Origin: Cannabis sativa
Lineage: Eukaryota; Streptophyta; Magnoliopsida; Rosales; Cannabaceae
Assembly (NCBI RefSeq): GCF_029168945.1
Contig: NC_083603.1
Location: forward strand, 53,640,406-53,704,405
Reading direction: 5' to 3'
Length of the DNA stretch: 64,000 nucleotides
The notes beneath the pieces are model-generated. The model was given only the letters and a program-made list of their open reading frames with translations. It did not search any database and was not told the DNA's origin. The position numbers were made by a program, and so were the translations under genes. Positions within the stretch are counted from its first letter, which is position 1, and each line of letters opens with the position of its first letter. Shown here piece after piece: positions 36,818 to 48,110 of the stretch.

Positions 36818-38202
36818 GTATTGCTTACATTCTCTTTTCTTTGTCTATGTTTTGTTCTTGTATTTTTGTTTTTGCTGTTTTGAGGCGGCGAGTTTGAATT
36901 GACAATGCCCTGCATATTGTGCGACGAAGTGCTTCATCGAGAGACTTGTGTAATTGCTTATGTAACATGTAGAGTCTGTAAACGTAGTTTTTTAAAAGTT
37001 TCCTGCCTAATGTTTCATGAAATGCGTTTATATGAATTGGTTTCTGACGCGATAGTCATTACTTCCCTAATTTGAGATTCGAGATGTAGAAGAAAGTGTG
37101 GTTAAGGTCTTCCGAGAACACTTTCGAATAATATTTGACTCGCTTCCTATCTAGTAACTTAAAGTAAATATTAAAATATCAATTGCCTTAAACTTGTTTA
37201 GGAGCCAAGCTTACCTATTATTCGATTTCTAAGGAGGCTGAACTATTTTTGTCTTCAATGTTATCATCACCCTACTCATTGACCCTTGTTGATTTGTTTA
37301 TTTAATATAAAATAAAGAAATCATATAGCAAGGGAAGGCAAACTTTGTTTATGACCTGTAAAAACTAGGTGGTACATGGCCCTCTTTACTCAAGAAGACA
37401 TTTATGCGTCAATTGTAATTTCGTCATCTTGATTGATTTTGGGTTATGGTATAAAGGGGTACATGAACTGCTTGCAATGAAATACAAGCATATTTAAGGG
37501 TGAAACTATAGAGAATTCTACGTCATAGACTGACCATTTAAGGATTTTTTTAAAGTAAAAGAAAGAACATGTTATATTGATTGTTTTCTATGATGACAGT
37601 ACACACAAAAGCCTTAAAAACATTTCCCACCAACCTCTTTGCAGTTCCATTGACATTTGTCCACGGTTACTCTTTTGTCTTTTGAATCAGAATTGAAACC
37701 TGTTGATGAACTTTCTACTGCTAGAATTCAAAGAAAAAAATGAGTATATATTATGGCAGCATGATAGAGAAGAAGAAGAAGAAGAAAGCTATATAAAAAT
37801 TAAACTAAAGCTTGATTCTAAATGTACTTTGGCTAACATTTTTCTTCTTCATGTTTTAGAACTTTAAGTTGTATATATTGATCAAGCTTGTCCTCAACCC
37901 TCATTATTTAATAATTTCAATTACTTTTTTCTGGTGCATGCTTAGGGTATGAGAAAAATTCTAACAGACGAGTCAAATCTTATCCATTTTATCCTTTTGG
38001 TTTAGAATAGACTTGCTGTCTGTTGCCTTATAGACCCCAAATTAATTTCCAACACCTATGAAAACTGGTCCTATGTAAATGTGGGATTTAATTGTAAATG
38101 AACTTGCTCTTTGGCTACCTACATTTAGAAATCACTGCATGCTTTATCTTTTTTAGTGCGTTCTTTCCCATTTCTCTTTCTTTAATGAAATTTCAGCTCA
38201 CT

Positions 38203-41200
38203 ATGTCGAGCGAGCCGGCAGCAAGTGCTGGGGATTCCTATATTGGGAGCTTCATCAGCTTAATTTCCAAGTACGAAATACGTTATGAGGGCATCCTCTA
38301 TCACCTCAATGTTCAAGACTCGACCATTGGCCTGAAAAATGGTATGATTAATTTGTTTTTCCATCATGTAGAAAAATTTTCTATAGTGATAGAGGGAATG
38401 TAATTCTTATAGTGAAAATGGTGTGCTGTTTTATATTTCTTCTTATTTTGTCACTACAGAAGCTGAATCTGTATAAATTTGTAGAGTAGAAGTAAAAATT
38501 TCATACACCCTTTGTATAATATAGATATTTCGGTTAGTTGTTATAAAAATAAGATTTTGTGCAATTGTGATTTTCTGAAATCAAATGTAGATTAATGAGA
38601 CTTTTAGTGAGAGTGTGTTCATCTTAGTGATACAAAAAGTCACAATTTATTGAAATATTGTAATTGCATGCACTTCATATTGACTGATTGAGCATATACT
38701 CGCCAAAGAATTGAAACATAGTAGTGCTCCAATGGAAATGTACTGATCACATGGTGAACACAGGATGTAATTTGTTGAGCCCTTGAATTTTATTGGTAAT
38801 CTTCTTTATGAATCATGATTTTGGTCTTTCACATGTGTTGGAACAAGTTTATTAACAAATATTGGAAACATATTTTCATTTATGTGAATGTGTGATTGGG
38901 GACTGGCCAGTGGGAAAGAATAAGGGAACCTAAAAAATTTGGGAAGGGTTTCATCGTATCCTACTTGGACCTATATGGATTTTGAGCTTTACATTAATAA
39001 TTTTATTTCTCTTTATACTAAAATAATTGGAGGGAGAGTTGTCTCTTTTTGACACTCTACATTTTTTTTTTCCAAATTATAAAAGGTCTTTCATTTTCTT
39101 TTTCCTTGTTATGTTATCTATGTCAGAAGGCAATCACTGCTTGCCGAAAAGGTTTTTTTTTCTCTCCCATAAAAATCCCAGAAGACTATTTTTTAAATGA
39201 ATATGAAATTGACTTGTTACAAGATTCCCCACAACTGTATTTGAAAACAAGTAGACTAAGTCAACATTTCATCTCTTCTAATGAAGAAAAAATGTACATA
39301 CAAATTTCAACTTCTTTTTTTTGATAAACAAATTTCAACATTATAATCATGCTATATTTATACTAATTCATGAAGTTATTAGGATTGAAATTACCTCTCT
39401 TATAAAATATTGTTGTTTTTGCTGGTTTATGTAAATCAATCATTTTGTGTTGATCCCCTGTGAGTTTGCAGTTAGATCATTTGGAACGGAGGGGCGCAAG
39501 AAGGATGGTGCCGAAGTTCTTCCAAGTGAGAAGGTTTATGAATACATACTGTTTAGAGGAAGTGATATCAAGGTAACGAGTATGTTTGATGATTTGTTTT
39601 TGTGATATAAATGGATTGGTAGGGACACACATTTTTTTTTTATTTCTTTTTTTTGGCTATGCTTTTGTCTTTTTTCAACTGTACATTTGGATATCTTTTT
39701 GTAAGGGAGCCATTTTTAAGTTATGCGTTATTTCAGGCTAATTTCACCCTTTCTTTGATTCAGTCTGGGTATGCCAGTTACAGGCTATTAACTTTCTAAT
39801 GTGTATGATTACGACATTGTAAAGATTTTTCTGTGCATGTGATGATCTTATGTTGTACAATTGATGCGGGTTCTTTGGGACACTATCTTGCCAATCATGT
39901 TTGTGTTACAGAAACTTTTGCCATTGTGTTTCCTCTGTGTTGCACACGAACATGATAATATGGCTTGTGATAATGGTAATGATTTCGCATTATGACCCTA
40001 TTGCTGTCCTGCAATTTCAGGATTTGCAAGTTAAGTCACCCCCTGCTGTTCAAACAGAAGAGGAGATTCACAATGATCCTGCCATCATCCAGGTATGTGC
40101 ATTTTAGCTCTTACACATTTTATCGTACCCATACATAAACATTTTAATTCAACTTTACAATCTTTATCAGGTAAATTTGTCGATTTGACTTGATTGATTT
40201 ACTTGAGTATACTTTTCTTTTTAGTCACATTCTGCAGGGATGCCCGTTACTTCTACACCGCTGGCATCAATGAGGAAGAACACTTTGAAAGAATCAACTC
40301 AGTGGCAGGATACCCCTTCTCTGACAAGGAGATACCCTGGTGCTTTGCCTCCATATCAATCTGCTGTCCAACTGGGTCAGCCTGAACTTTCCCCTGTGAC
40401 TCAAACATCAATGTATCCGCAAGGATACAATGCAACATCCATTAGTAGTTTGAGTAATCCACATCACCAAGTTACTAATCAACTGCCACCAGTGATGTTA
40501 GATCCCTTCACCATGCAGCAGTTGATACAATCCCCTGAAATTCAGGCATCTGCAACTTTGAGACCAGCCAATATATCAGAATTCAGGACCCCTGTATCTT
40601 CATCTTCCCTATCTACATCTGTAAATACCAAGTTCTTCCCATCTCCACAAGTACCACTACCATCGTCCTTGCCCACACTTCCATCTCTTTCATCTGATTC
40701 CACTTTTGTGACTACTAATGCACTGACAATGCCTTCATTTACATCGTCTGGCCAAGACTTAAACGTACACGGAACTCAAATTGTTAATAACTCTGTTTCT
40801 GAATCAGAACCTGTGCATCCTCTCCCCTCTGTGACATATTCTGCATCTTCTTTACTTGGATCAAACTTAGGTCCCTTGCTAACACAGTCTCCAATTTTGC
40901 CAACACCAAATCAATCTGCACTCCACGGACCTCAAGTGCTTTCTTCTGCACAAAAAGCATACTCTAATCAAAATGAAATGGCTGCTGGGGTACCTATGCC
41001 AACTTCGTCAATTAAGCCTCCTGTTACTCAGACGCCATTATTGCCATTGCCAACTGCCCCTCAACAGGTTTTCTTTTTCTTTTCTCTTTCCCTCTTTCCG
41101 ACAAATTGTTTAATGGCTATAATTTATCTTCATCAATTAAGCCTCATGTTACTCAGACGCCATTATTGCCATTGCCAACTGCCCCTCAACAGGTTTTCTT

Positions 41201-42644
41201 TTTCTTTTCTCTTTCCCTCTTTCCGACAAATTGTTTTAATGGCTATAATTAGTTTCTCTGTTATATTATACTTTATAACTTGCTTTATTTTGAACATAGA
41301 TGTTGCCAAGGAAAAAAATTATGAGGAAAAGACTAGGAAAATTGAAGAGGAAAATGATTTACTAACTTTTATTTTGTTTTTTTTTTCCTAATATATTTAT
41401 AGAAGCTCTTAATAACAAAAAAATTATGTCAAATTGAAGTCTCACTTTTCTATTAAAAAAATTCTCTTTTTCTTTTTGATTTGAATTTAAAAAGAGAATA
41501 TATAATCCTTTGAAATTTATTTTATTTGCTTCCTTAAATCCAAATTCTGAACTCTGCTGCTCACTTGTTAGCCAAGAATGCTTTAAAATGTAAAGCTAGT
41601 GCTTGTAGGAATAGGGACCTCCCTTTGATGTTTGTCAAGCTTTGTATCTGATTTGTTTGCTGGTTCAATGTATTCCTTTTCCGAAGGAAAAAAAAATCCA
41701 AATTCTTTGTTTGTGTTCCAGGTGATTTTTAGTTTTTAATCAAAATTGTATATTCACTGTTCTCAAGTATATGTACTCATTCAATGGAAACAAAAAAAAA
41801 AAAAAAAAACAAAGAGAGGAGAGAGAAGACCATTGGTGAATATATGGTGAAAGAAGAATAGGTTTACTTGCTACTTGTAATTACCAAGACTTCGTCATTA
41901 ATATATTGCATTATTTTGTTCTGTTTCTTGAAAAGTGTATTATTAATATCATAAATAATTATTTATGCAGACAGTGCCCTTTACTGAAGAGTTTGATTTT
42001 ACTACAATGAATGAGAAGTTCAAGAAGGACGAAGTCTAGGGATACCTTGGAAGGGGAAAACCAACTAATACACCAGATGGACCAGAAGAAAATGTAGGCA
42101 GTCGTCACTTGGAAGAGAAAGAGGGTCCTGCTTTGATAACTAACCCAAAAGTAAGACCTGTTATAATCTCTAGCTTATGGTTTTGAAGATCTTATTTTTT
42201 TGGTGCAGTGCATGTTAATATTTGAATTGTCTTAAATCTTTTGTTGATTCGATGCACAGCCTGCATATAAAAAAGATGACTTCTTTGACACAATATCGTG
42301 TAACTCGCTCAATCATGGCCGTGGGACAATAAATGGACAGAGTCAGTTTTCTGAGAGAATGAAGCAGGACACCGAGGTATTTATATTATTTTAATCAGTT
42401 TCAGATCTTCAAAGTTAGAACCAAACAATAGCATACATATAGTAGGACTGAAATGATCCTTTCTTATCATCTTGCTTTTCAGACATTTGGATTTCACCAG
42501 AGAGCTAATTTAGGATATGGTGGTGGACGTGGTGGCGAGAATTTCAGGGGTGGACGTAATTGGGGTAGGGGATACGGCTATGGTTATGCATATGGTTATA
42601 ACTATGGTGGGCAAGGAGGCCGAGGAGGAAACATACCTTTCTAA
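38203..42644 (+). CDS. DCP5: DECAPPING 5 / LSM14-like mRNA decapping factor, with an in-frame TAG
   Basis: Seven coding exons: 38203-38341, 39472-39572, 40021-40092, 40225-41067, 41971-42150, 42260-42376, 42483-42644; phases fit, 538 codons including the final stop. An N-terminal Lsm14 domain ([20 protein letters not shown], then [12 protein letters not shown] and [17 protein letters not shown]) occupies about residues 12-90. A long Ser/Pro/Thr-rich centre is followed by the FDF box ([15 protein letters not shown]). Exons 6-8 add the FFD box ([13 protein letters not shown]), TFG box and an RGG/GYGY tail. Codon 408 (42037-42039) is TAG where the family has Trp, so translation would give 407 residues lacking FFD, TFG and RGG parts. 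DCP5 proteins promote decapping and translational repression in P-bodies. Everything else looks intact, so a recent nonsense change, a truncated functional form or a sequence error are all possible. Confidence 0.85.
41003..41252 (+). repeat. 125-bp tandem duplication across an exon/intron border
   Basis: 41003-41127 and 41128-41252 are near-identical, both containing cctcaacag|gttttctttt, so the donor site is duplicated. The period of 125 is not a multiple of three; use of the second donor would shift the frame. The first donor (41067) keeps the frame into the next exon. Confidence 0.9.
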
Positions 42645-42967
42645 TACCAATCTGCATTACAATACTTCAACGCTGTAATCGTTGTTATCTTTGTTAAGTC
42701 AAATATCTACCTTGGTTTTTTTGTGAGGGTTGAGATTGAGAGTCAGAAACATATTAGGACTTAAGTGATCATCTTGGGATTTTTGTTTCAGATGCTGGGT
42801 AAGGGACAAAACTACAAGCATTTGCTTGTTCATGTAATTTTTAGTGCTCATGAACTAGCCTTGTGCGTCTTCTGTTTCTAGCAACTGTTGTCCCCAAATC
42901 AAACATGGACTAAGAAATAATGGTGTTCTAGTAGTAGACAAGATTTATATTTATATATATATATATA
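42645..42967 (+). other. 3' UTR of the DCP5-like gene and flank
   Basis: Non-coding, ending in a (TA)n stretch that abuts a Helitron end. No clear polyadenylation site was fixed. Confidence 0.5.
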
Positions 42968-44448
42968 CTAGAAGAAAGTTACGTGCAATGCACGTATATT
43001 TAGTTTTATGTTAGGTGTTCTATAATTTAATTGAGAAAGATTCAATAAATAATCATATAATTTAAAATGATTTAAAAACTAATTTTAATTATAGGTGTTC
43101 TATAATTTAATTGAGAAAGATTTAATAAATAATCATATAATTTAAAATGATTTAAAAACTAATTTTAATTAGTGTGTGGGGTTATTTGAAAATCAATAGT
43201 AAAAAGTCAAATTTAAAATTTGCAGAAAGAGAAGAGGAGAATGGAGATTAGCTTGAAATATATTTAAAAAATAATAATGCTACACACTTACTATGGACAC
43301 TTAACTCGAGCCTGTAATAATAAAATTATAAAGAATAAGGGTAGCAGGCATATAACTGGACATATGAAAGAAAGAATATAAAAAACAAGAAATATGATAG
43401 CTTCCAAATAATATTATAACAAAGCAATGCTCTCCAAATTTATCTTAATATCATTCTTCTCTTGAAGCCTCTGATCAATCTCATAGCACTCCATGTAAGA
43501 TTCAACAAAATATATGTATTTATGTATATTTGGATTCAACAAAATATATGTGTTTATGTATATTTGTTTTGAGCAAATCAGTAAACATATATTTTCAACA
43601 AATTAACCCGATAAACTCAAGATCCACATATATATAGCTAAGTATTCAAATACAATTGTAAAATCTAAACTTAAAACAAAATCAAATGGACAATTCATGC
43701 TCAACTAATAAAGCTATATATATATATATATATATATATATACTGTTATGATTACATTAACCCAAATATTCTTACTTGCTATAACCGAATTATAAAAATT
43801 AAAAAGTATAATTTGAGATATATAGACTAAAATCATCCAAATAAACAAATAAATTAGTTACACATAGAATTATAAATGATACTTTTTTTAGAGTGTGTTT
43901 GAAGCTTATGTGAAATTTTTTGGATCTCTTCACTACTATTTTTTATTTCTATTTTATTTTTTTTTTTGCATAAATATATATATGCATATAGAAAATTTAT
44001 ATTAAAAAAATATATGTACATATATTTTATTGTTGTTAATTAAATTCAAAATAGTATAGTAATAGAGAAAATTTAGAAAATAGATTTTTATTATGAATTT
44101 TTATTTATTTAAAATAATTAACTTTAATAAAAAAAATTAGAAAAAATGAGAACGTACAAGATTAGGTATATATATTTTATTGGTTTTAATTAAATTCAAA
44201 ATAGAATAGTAAATTTATGGTTTAAATAATATCACATGAGAACAATATATAATATTGTATATATATAAATAATATCAGTTTAAATATCAAATATCAGTTT
44301 AAATGGGATTTGTTTTATTTTTATTTTATTATTTTATTATATATAAATAATATTTTATTATTTTATTAAATATAAATAAAAAGTCACACCCATAAATTTC
44401 TCATAAACCAAGAATTTAGTTATATAGGCACACTTTATATAGAATAGA
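42968..44448 (-). mobile_element. Non-autonomous Helitron, 1.48 kb, minus strand
   Basis: On the minus strand the 3' end shows a hairpin acgtgcattgcacgt (42981-42995), a 9-nt spacer and CTAG followed by T, the canonical Helitron terminus; the 5' end reads TCTATTCTATATAAAGTG, a usual plant Helitron start. The flanks are A on the left and T on the right, as expected for insertion between A and T without duplication. No Rep/helicase coding inside; it holds an 80-bp direct duplication and a (TA)n run at 43718-43742. Confidence 0.75.
43013..43172. repeat. 80-bp tandem duplication inside the Helitron
   Basis: Two units of 80 bp start aggtgttctataatttaatt and differ at one or two positions. The high identity suggests a recent event near the Helitron 3' end. 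Confidence 0.9.
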
Positions 44449-44600
44449 TATATATTTATAGAAAGAGATATTTATGGCATAAATACCTTATCCTTTTAGT
44501 TTCACATACTTAAATACCATTTTTTTTCCGGATTAAATAACTTATGGGGTGTTTGGAATGGGTTAATGTTAACAAGGGAATGGTAATGTGAAATATTATA

Positions 44601-44889
44601 GGAAATTTACATGGTATACTAACTTTTGCCATTTTTTTACAAAAATACTGTCAGGTGGTATTTTTTTACTTTTTTACTGTATTTTTTATAAGTTTCATAC
44701 TGCAGTATACTGTGTTAAGTTTTCACTGGTGTTCTACTAGTGTTTTATTAGTGTTCTACAGTTGTTTTGAACTGTTCTGCTATGTGTTTTACTGGGGTTT
44801 TATAAAAACACAGTATTTTTGAAAAAATTTCCGTGTGACAGTATTTTTGTAAAAGTTAACCCAAATTCCAGTATTTTTGTAAGTTTCCC
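44601..44889. mobile_element. Mutator-type MITE, about 289 bp
   Basis: Left end ggaaatttacatggtatac and right end (reverse complement) gggaaacttacaaaaatac are similar, and both contain acaaaaatactgtca further in. Flanks aatattata (44592-44600) and aatattatc (44890-44898) match at 8 of 9 bases. No ORF. Confidence 0.7.
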
Positions 44890-45299
44890 AATATTATCTT
44901 GTTTGTTTTGAGACTTTAGCCTTGGAATGTTATTCCCTTAGTATTATAACTACCCTTGAGGAGGGTAATGTTGATACTTTAAAAAAGGGTAGGATTAAAT
45001 CATTACTTTCTATTATTAATTTGAATAGAATTTTTGAATTAATAAATTAATTTAAATACCAATAATATTATCATTTATTATAAATAAAATATTACGGTAT
45101 ATATTTAGTTTGTGAAATCGGTTTTTTTAACTGAATTATTTTTATATTATTAGCAATAATATATGTATATTCATTATACATAAATTTTATGCGGATGGTG
45201 TACACATAAATGACATAGCAAACAAAAATAAATAATATACTGATAAAATATGTAGAAATATTCATTTTAATTAATAAAAAATACAATAAAATTTAATAT
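44890..45299. other. AT-rich spacer
   Basis: No gene. It may be the inside of an older element: gggtgtttggaatggg near 44538 and ccaaacacag near 45730 form a weak inverted pair, but other support is lacking. Confidence 0.3.
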
Positions 45300-45525
45300 G
45301 GGCTTTTTTATTTTTACACTTGAAAATAGTTTTTTTTTTTTTTTTTGCATTTTTACGAAATTCTACATAGAAACTTCTATTGCAACTAACGCTGCAACCT
45401 AAATTGAAATAAAAAATCGTATAAAACCCATATTGCAACTAGCGCTACTACCACTTTAGAAACCCAAACCGTAAATTTGAAAAAAAAAACAAAAGTTAAA
45501 AAAATAGTATATGGGGTAATTCCCC
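45300..45525. mobile_element. Mutator-type MITE, 226 bp (second copy of the 1607-1819 family)
   Basis: Shares gcatttttacgaaattctac and the attgcaactagcgct core with 1607-1819. The ends read gggctttttt and ggggtaattcccc. A perfect 10-bp direct repeat, aatttaatat, flanks it at 45290-45299 and 45526-45535 (9 bp if one base is chance). Confidence 0.8.
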
Positions 45526-46762
45526 AATTTAATATTTATACTAATTAATAAATAAATTTCTTTAATAAATAATTATTTTATTTTATATATAATTAACATT
45601 AAATAAATATATAAAAAACATTTCTATTTTAATTTTTTAAAATAATATATAAGATTCCTGTATTCAACCAAACAGTTTAATTTAATTAATAGGAATATGA
45701 TTACATATTACCCTACACAACCAAACACAGTTTAAACATTTCCCTATAATCATATTCTCTTTCATAATATTCCCTATAATCAAATTATTTGACTATTCAT
45801 GTTTAAAATTACTCCATGATGTTTTAATATTCCACTTTAAAAAATATAAGAAAATAATACTAAAAATTCTTAAACTCAAAAATACCCTCTCCATTTGAAA
45901 AGTCTCTCTATTTTTTCTCTCTCTCTCTCTCTAACTCTCACCGACAATATTCACCACCACTGGCTCCACCACCTCCACCAAACGAAATCCACTTGAAACC
46001 TAGCCACCCTAACGAGACCCATGTCCCTCTGACGAAACCTGAACCACGAAAATCAGAGACAATCGCAAGTCCCACAACGAAATCGTGAAACTCACAACAA
46101 AATTGAGAAACCCACAACGAAATTGCCAAGAAGAAGGTATATTTCTAAAATTTTACTTGATTTTAAATGGGTTTTGGATTTTAAATGCTTGATTGTTAGG
46201 AATTAGATTCATTTTTTTTTGGTTTCGGGTTGAGTTTCCACGTTTACGATTCAAGATCTGCTATTTTGCCAATTATCGACATTTAGCGACGATGTTCGCG
46301 AAGTTTGTCGATTTCTTTTCTAGATGCAACAAAATGTAGCAGTTGTGTATGTTTTTGCAATTTTTTACGACATCTTACAAAGTCTACCCGCGACATGTTT
46401 AGTCTTGATGTCGTTAGATATCGTTAAATTTAATTAAAAACAATTTTACATACACAGTTAAACTTATGCCGCGAACATGTCGTGAAGATATCGCTAAATC
46501 GTGAACTGTGTATTAGGTATTTTTTGTTGTGTGTTTGGTATCTGTGTTGCTGTAGTTGGCGACATGTGACGACTCGTTTGTCAGCATGTCGCGACATAGT
46601 CTTAGGGGATGTTTTCTACAGATTATGTGTATGCGTTTAGCAATTATTGTCGATATATGGCAACTTTGTTTGCGATATATTGTGATTTATTTTATGACGT
46701 TTTGCGACACATTTTTATGTGTTTTAATAATATTTTCTCTTTTTTTGTCATAAATTTTGCCG
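45526..46762 (+). other. Leader-like region ahead of the DUF1985 fragment
   Basis: AT-rich to 45900, then a CT microsatellite (45914-45933) and a C/A-rich stretch resembling a plant 5' UTR exon, ending aagaag|gtatat near 46135. The intron-like part 46250-46720 contains many gcgacat/tgtcgc words. No complete ORF. Confidence 0.4.
46071..46130 (+). repeat. 20-bp tandem repeat, 3 units
   Basis: Three units of the type cccacaacgaaattgagaaa follow each other within the putative leader exon. Confidence 0.8.
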
Positions 46763-47206
46763 ATGGCTCATGAACTTAAGCTGCCGGTGTCCGAGCATTT
46801 CACAAGACGTCTTACCTATCGTGGCTTAAATAGGTTTAAAGATATTAAAGCCAAGTTTGAAGCAACGAAGTTGACTGAAAAGGTTATGACCAGCCCTTTT
46901 GGACCATTCTGGGAAGCTAAAGAATTGACTTTCTCAGGCACATTGGTCCACAACCTACTCCTGCAAAAGATATAAGTTGAAACAGAGAAGGAAGATGAGA
47001 TATGGTTTTACGTTGGAAAAACAAACATGAGATTTGAGCAGCTTGAGTTTGGATTGATTATTGGCTTACCTATGGGTAGTAGCCCTACAGAGGAAGAGAT
47101 AGAAGCCAAGTCCAGTGATCTTTTAGTGAGGACGTATTTTGAAGGGAAGAGTGGTGTGCAGTTGGATACAATCAGACGACATCAAATTTGTGAAATGCTC
47201 CTTTGA
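46763..47206 (+). pseudogene. DUF1985 domain fragment (Ulp1/Mutator-associated family)
   Basis: ATG 46763 opens MAHELKLPVSEHFTRRLTYR; the domain continues FGPFWEAKELTFSGTLVHNL, stops at TAA 46973, then goes on in the same frame with EDEIWFYVGKTNMRFEQLEF and GLIIGLPMG to a TGA at 47204. This is the DUF1985 pattern (FSG-LVHxLL, then DExWFxVxxxxxRF-x-EFxLITGL) common in plant genomes, often in proteins with Ulp1-type protease domains carried by Mutator-like elements. No Ulp1 domain follows here. Not functional as it stands. Confidence 0.75.
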
Positions 47207-47248
47207 TCTCCTCCTCTGAGAAAAGCATTCCTGCCATCTATATGAAAT

Positions 47249-47290
47249 ATTCTATTTAGTGAAGACTTGTCTAAATGCAATAATATTAGT
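47249..47290 (+). repeat. 42-bp segment, copy 1 (see 48440-48481)
   Basis: attctatttagtgaagactt and the next 22 bases are identical to 48440-48481. The copy here leads directly into the VPS24 exon; about 30 bp to its left match the same donor region in inverted orientation. Confidence 0.85.
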
Positions 47291-48110
47291 ACCCAAAGCC
47301 AACCCTCAACAACAATTGAGGGATTGGCAGAGGCGTCTCCGCCAAGAATGCCGCAACATCGAATGCCAAATTAGAGGCAATGCTCTCTTCTATCTCTTAG
47401 GGTAAATTCTCCTGGTTCTTTTTTGGTGGTTGAGATTATTGTTTTCTAATATCGGTTTGTTTGTTTGATTGATTATTTCCAGATGTTCAGAGAGAGCAGA
47501 AGGGTGTAGAGAAAGCCATTAGAGAAGCTGCTAAGAGAAATGACTTGGGCTCAGCCAAGGTATTGCTTATGAAAATTTCTAATTTATATGTTCTTGTATT
47601 ATATAAACACACATGTGTATATATACAATATATTTTTGTATATTTATGGTGTTGCAGTAGTGCCACTTGTGGAATTTTTTTTAGGGAAGACATGGGAGAT
47701 TTTATAACTAGCTAAAAGCTAATACGTGGTTGATCTTTAGGATTAAGGTGTGGATTATCATAGTTATAGTTGTTATGATTGGGACTTTCAGTATCACTTT
47801 TGTTTATTTTAGGGTTTTGGTTCTTTTGCTTGTTAAACTATTACTAGATATTTGTCTACACATACATTGTTGAGTACTGGAAGAGTTATAGCATTGTTGG
47901 GCAAGTGAATTATATCAGCTAATATAGTTTTGATGAATACTTTTTGTAGCATTTAGTTTAAGTTATGATTCTGACTTGAGTTTAATGTTGAATGTTATTG
48001 TATTCAGGCCCTTGCAAAGGAAATTGTAATTTCGAGGAAAACTGTTAATTGACTTTACGAAAATAAGGCCCAGCTAAATTCAATATCAATGCATCTTGGA
48101 GAAAGTGTTG
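47285..48110 (+). pseudogene. VPS24: VPS24 (ESCRT-III, CHMP3-type) gene fragment, three exons
   Basis: Exon 1 (about 47285-47371) reads NPQQQLRDWQRRLRQECRNI then IECQIR; exon 2 (47483-47559) VQREQKGVEKAIREAAKRND then LGSAK; exon 3 (48008-48110) ALAKEIVISRKTVN, stop, LYENKAQLNSISMHLGESV. These are consecutive exons of plant VPS24, an ESCRT-III subunit that helps shape membranes at multivesicular bodies. The intron after exon 1 would need a GC donor (aga|g, gcaatg). The start codon, the TGA at 48050 in place of Arg and the missing downstream exons make it a pseudogene. Introns are kept, so it was copied as DNA rather than from mRNA. Confidence 0.85.

Noticed and set aside
40253..40438. Minus-strand ORF of 61 codons
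   Set aside because: Lies opposite a clear DCP5-like exon.
43718..43742. (TA)n run as a regulatory site
   Set aside because: Simple microsatellite inside a Helitron; nothing supports a regulatory role.
44538..45735. Possible 1.2-kb DNA transposon bounded by gggtgtttgg and ccaaacac
   Set aside because: The inverted match is only 8-9 bp and no target duplication was found.
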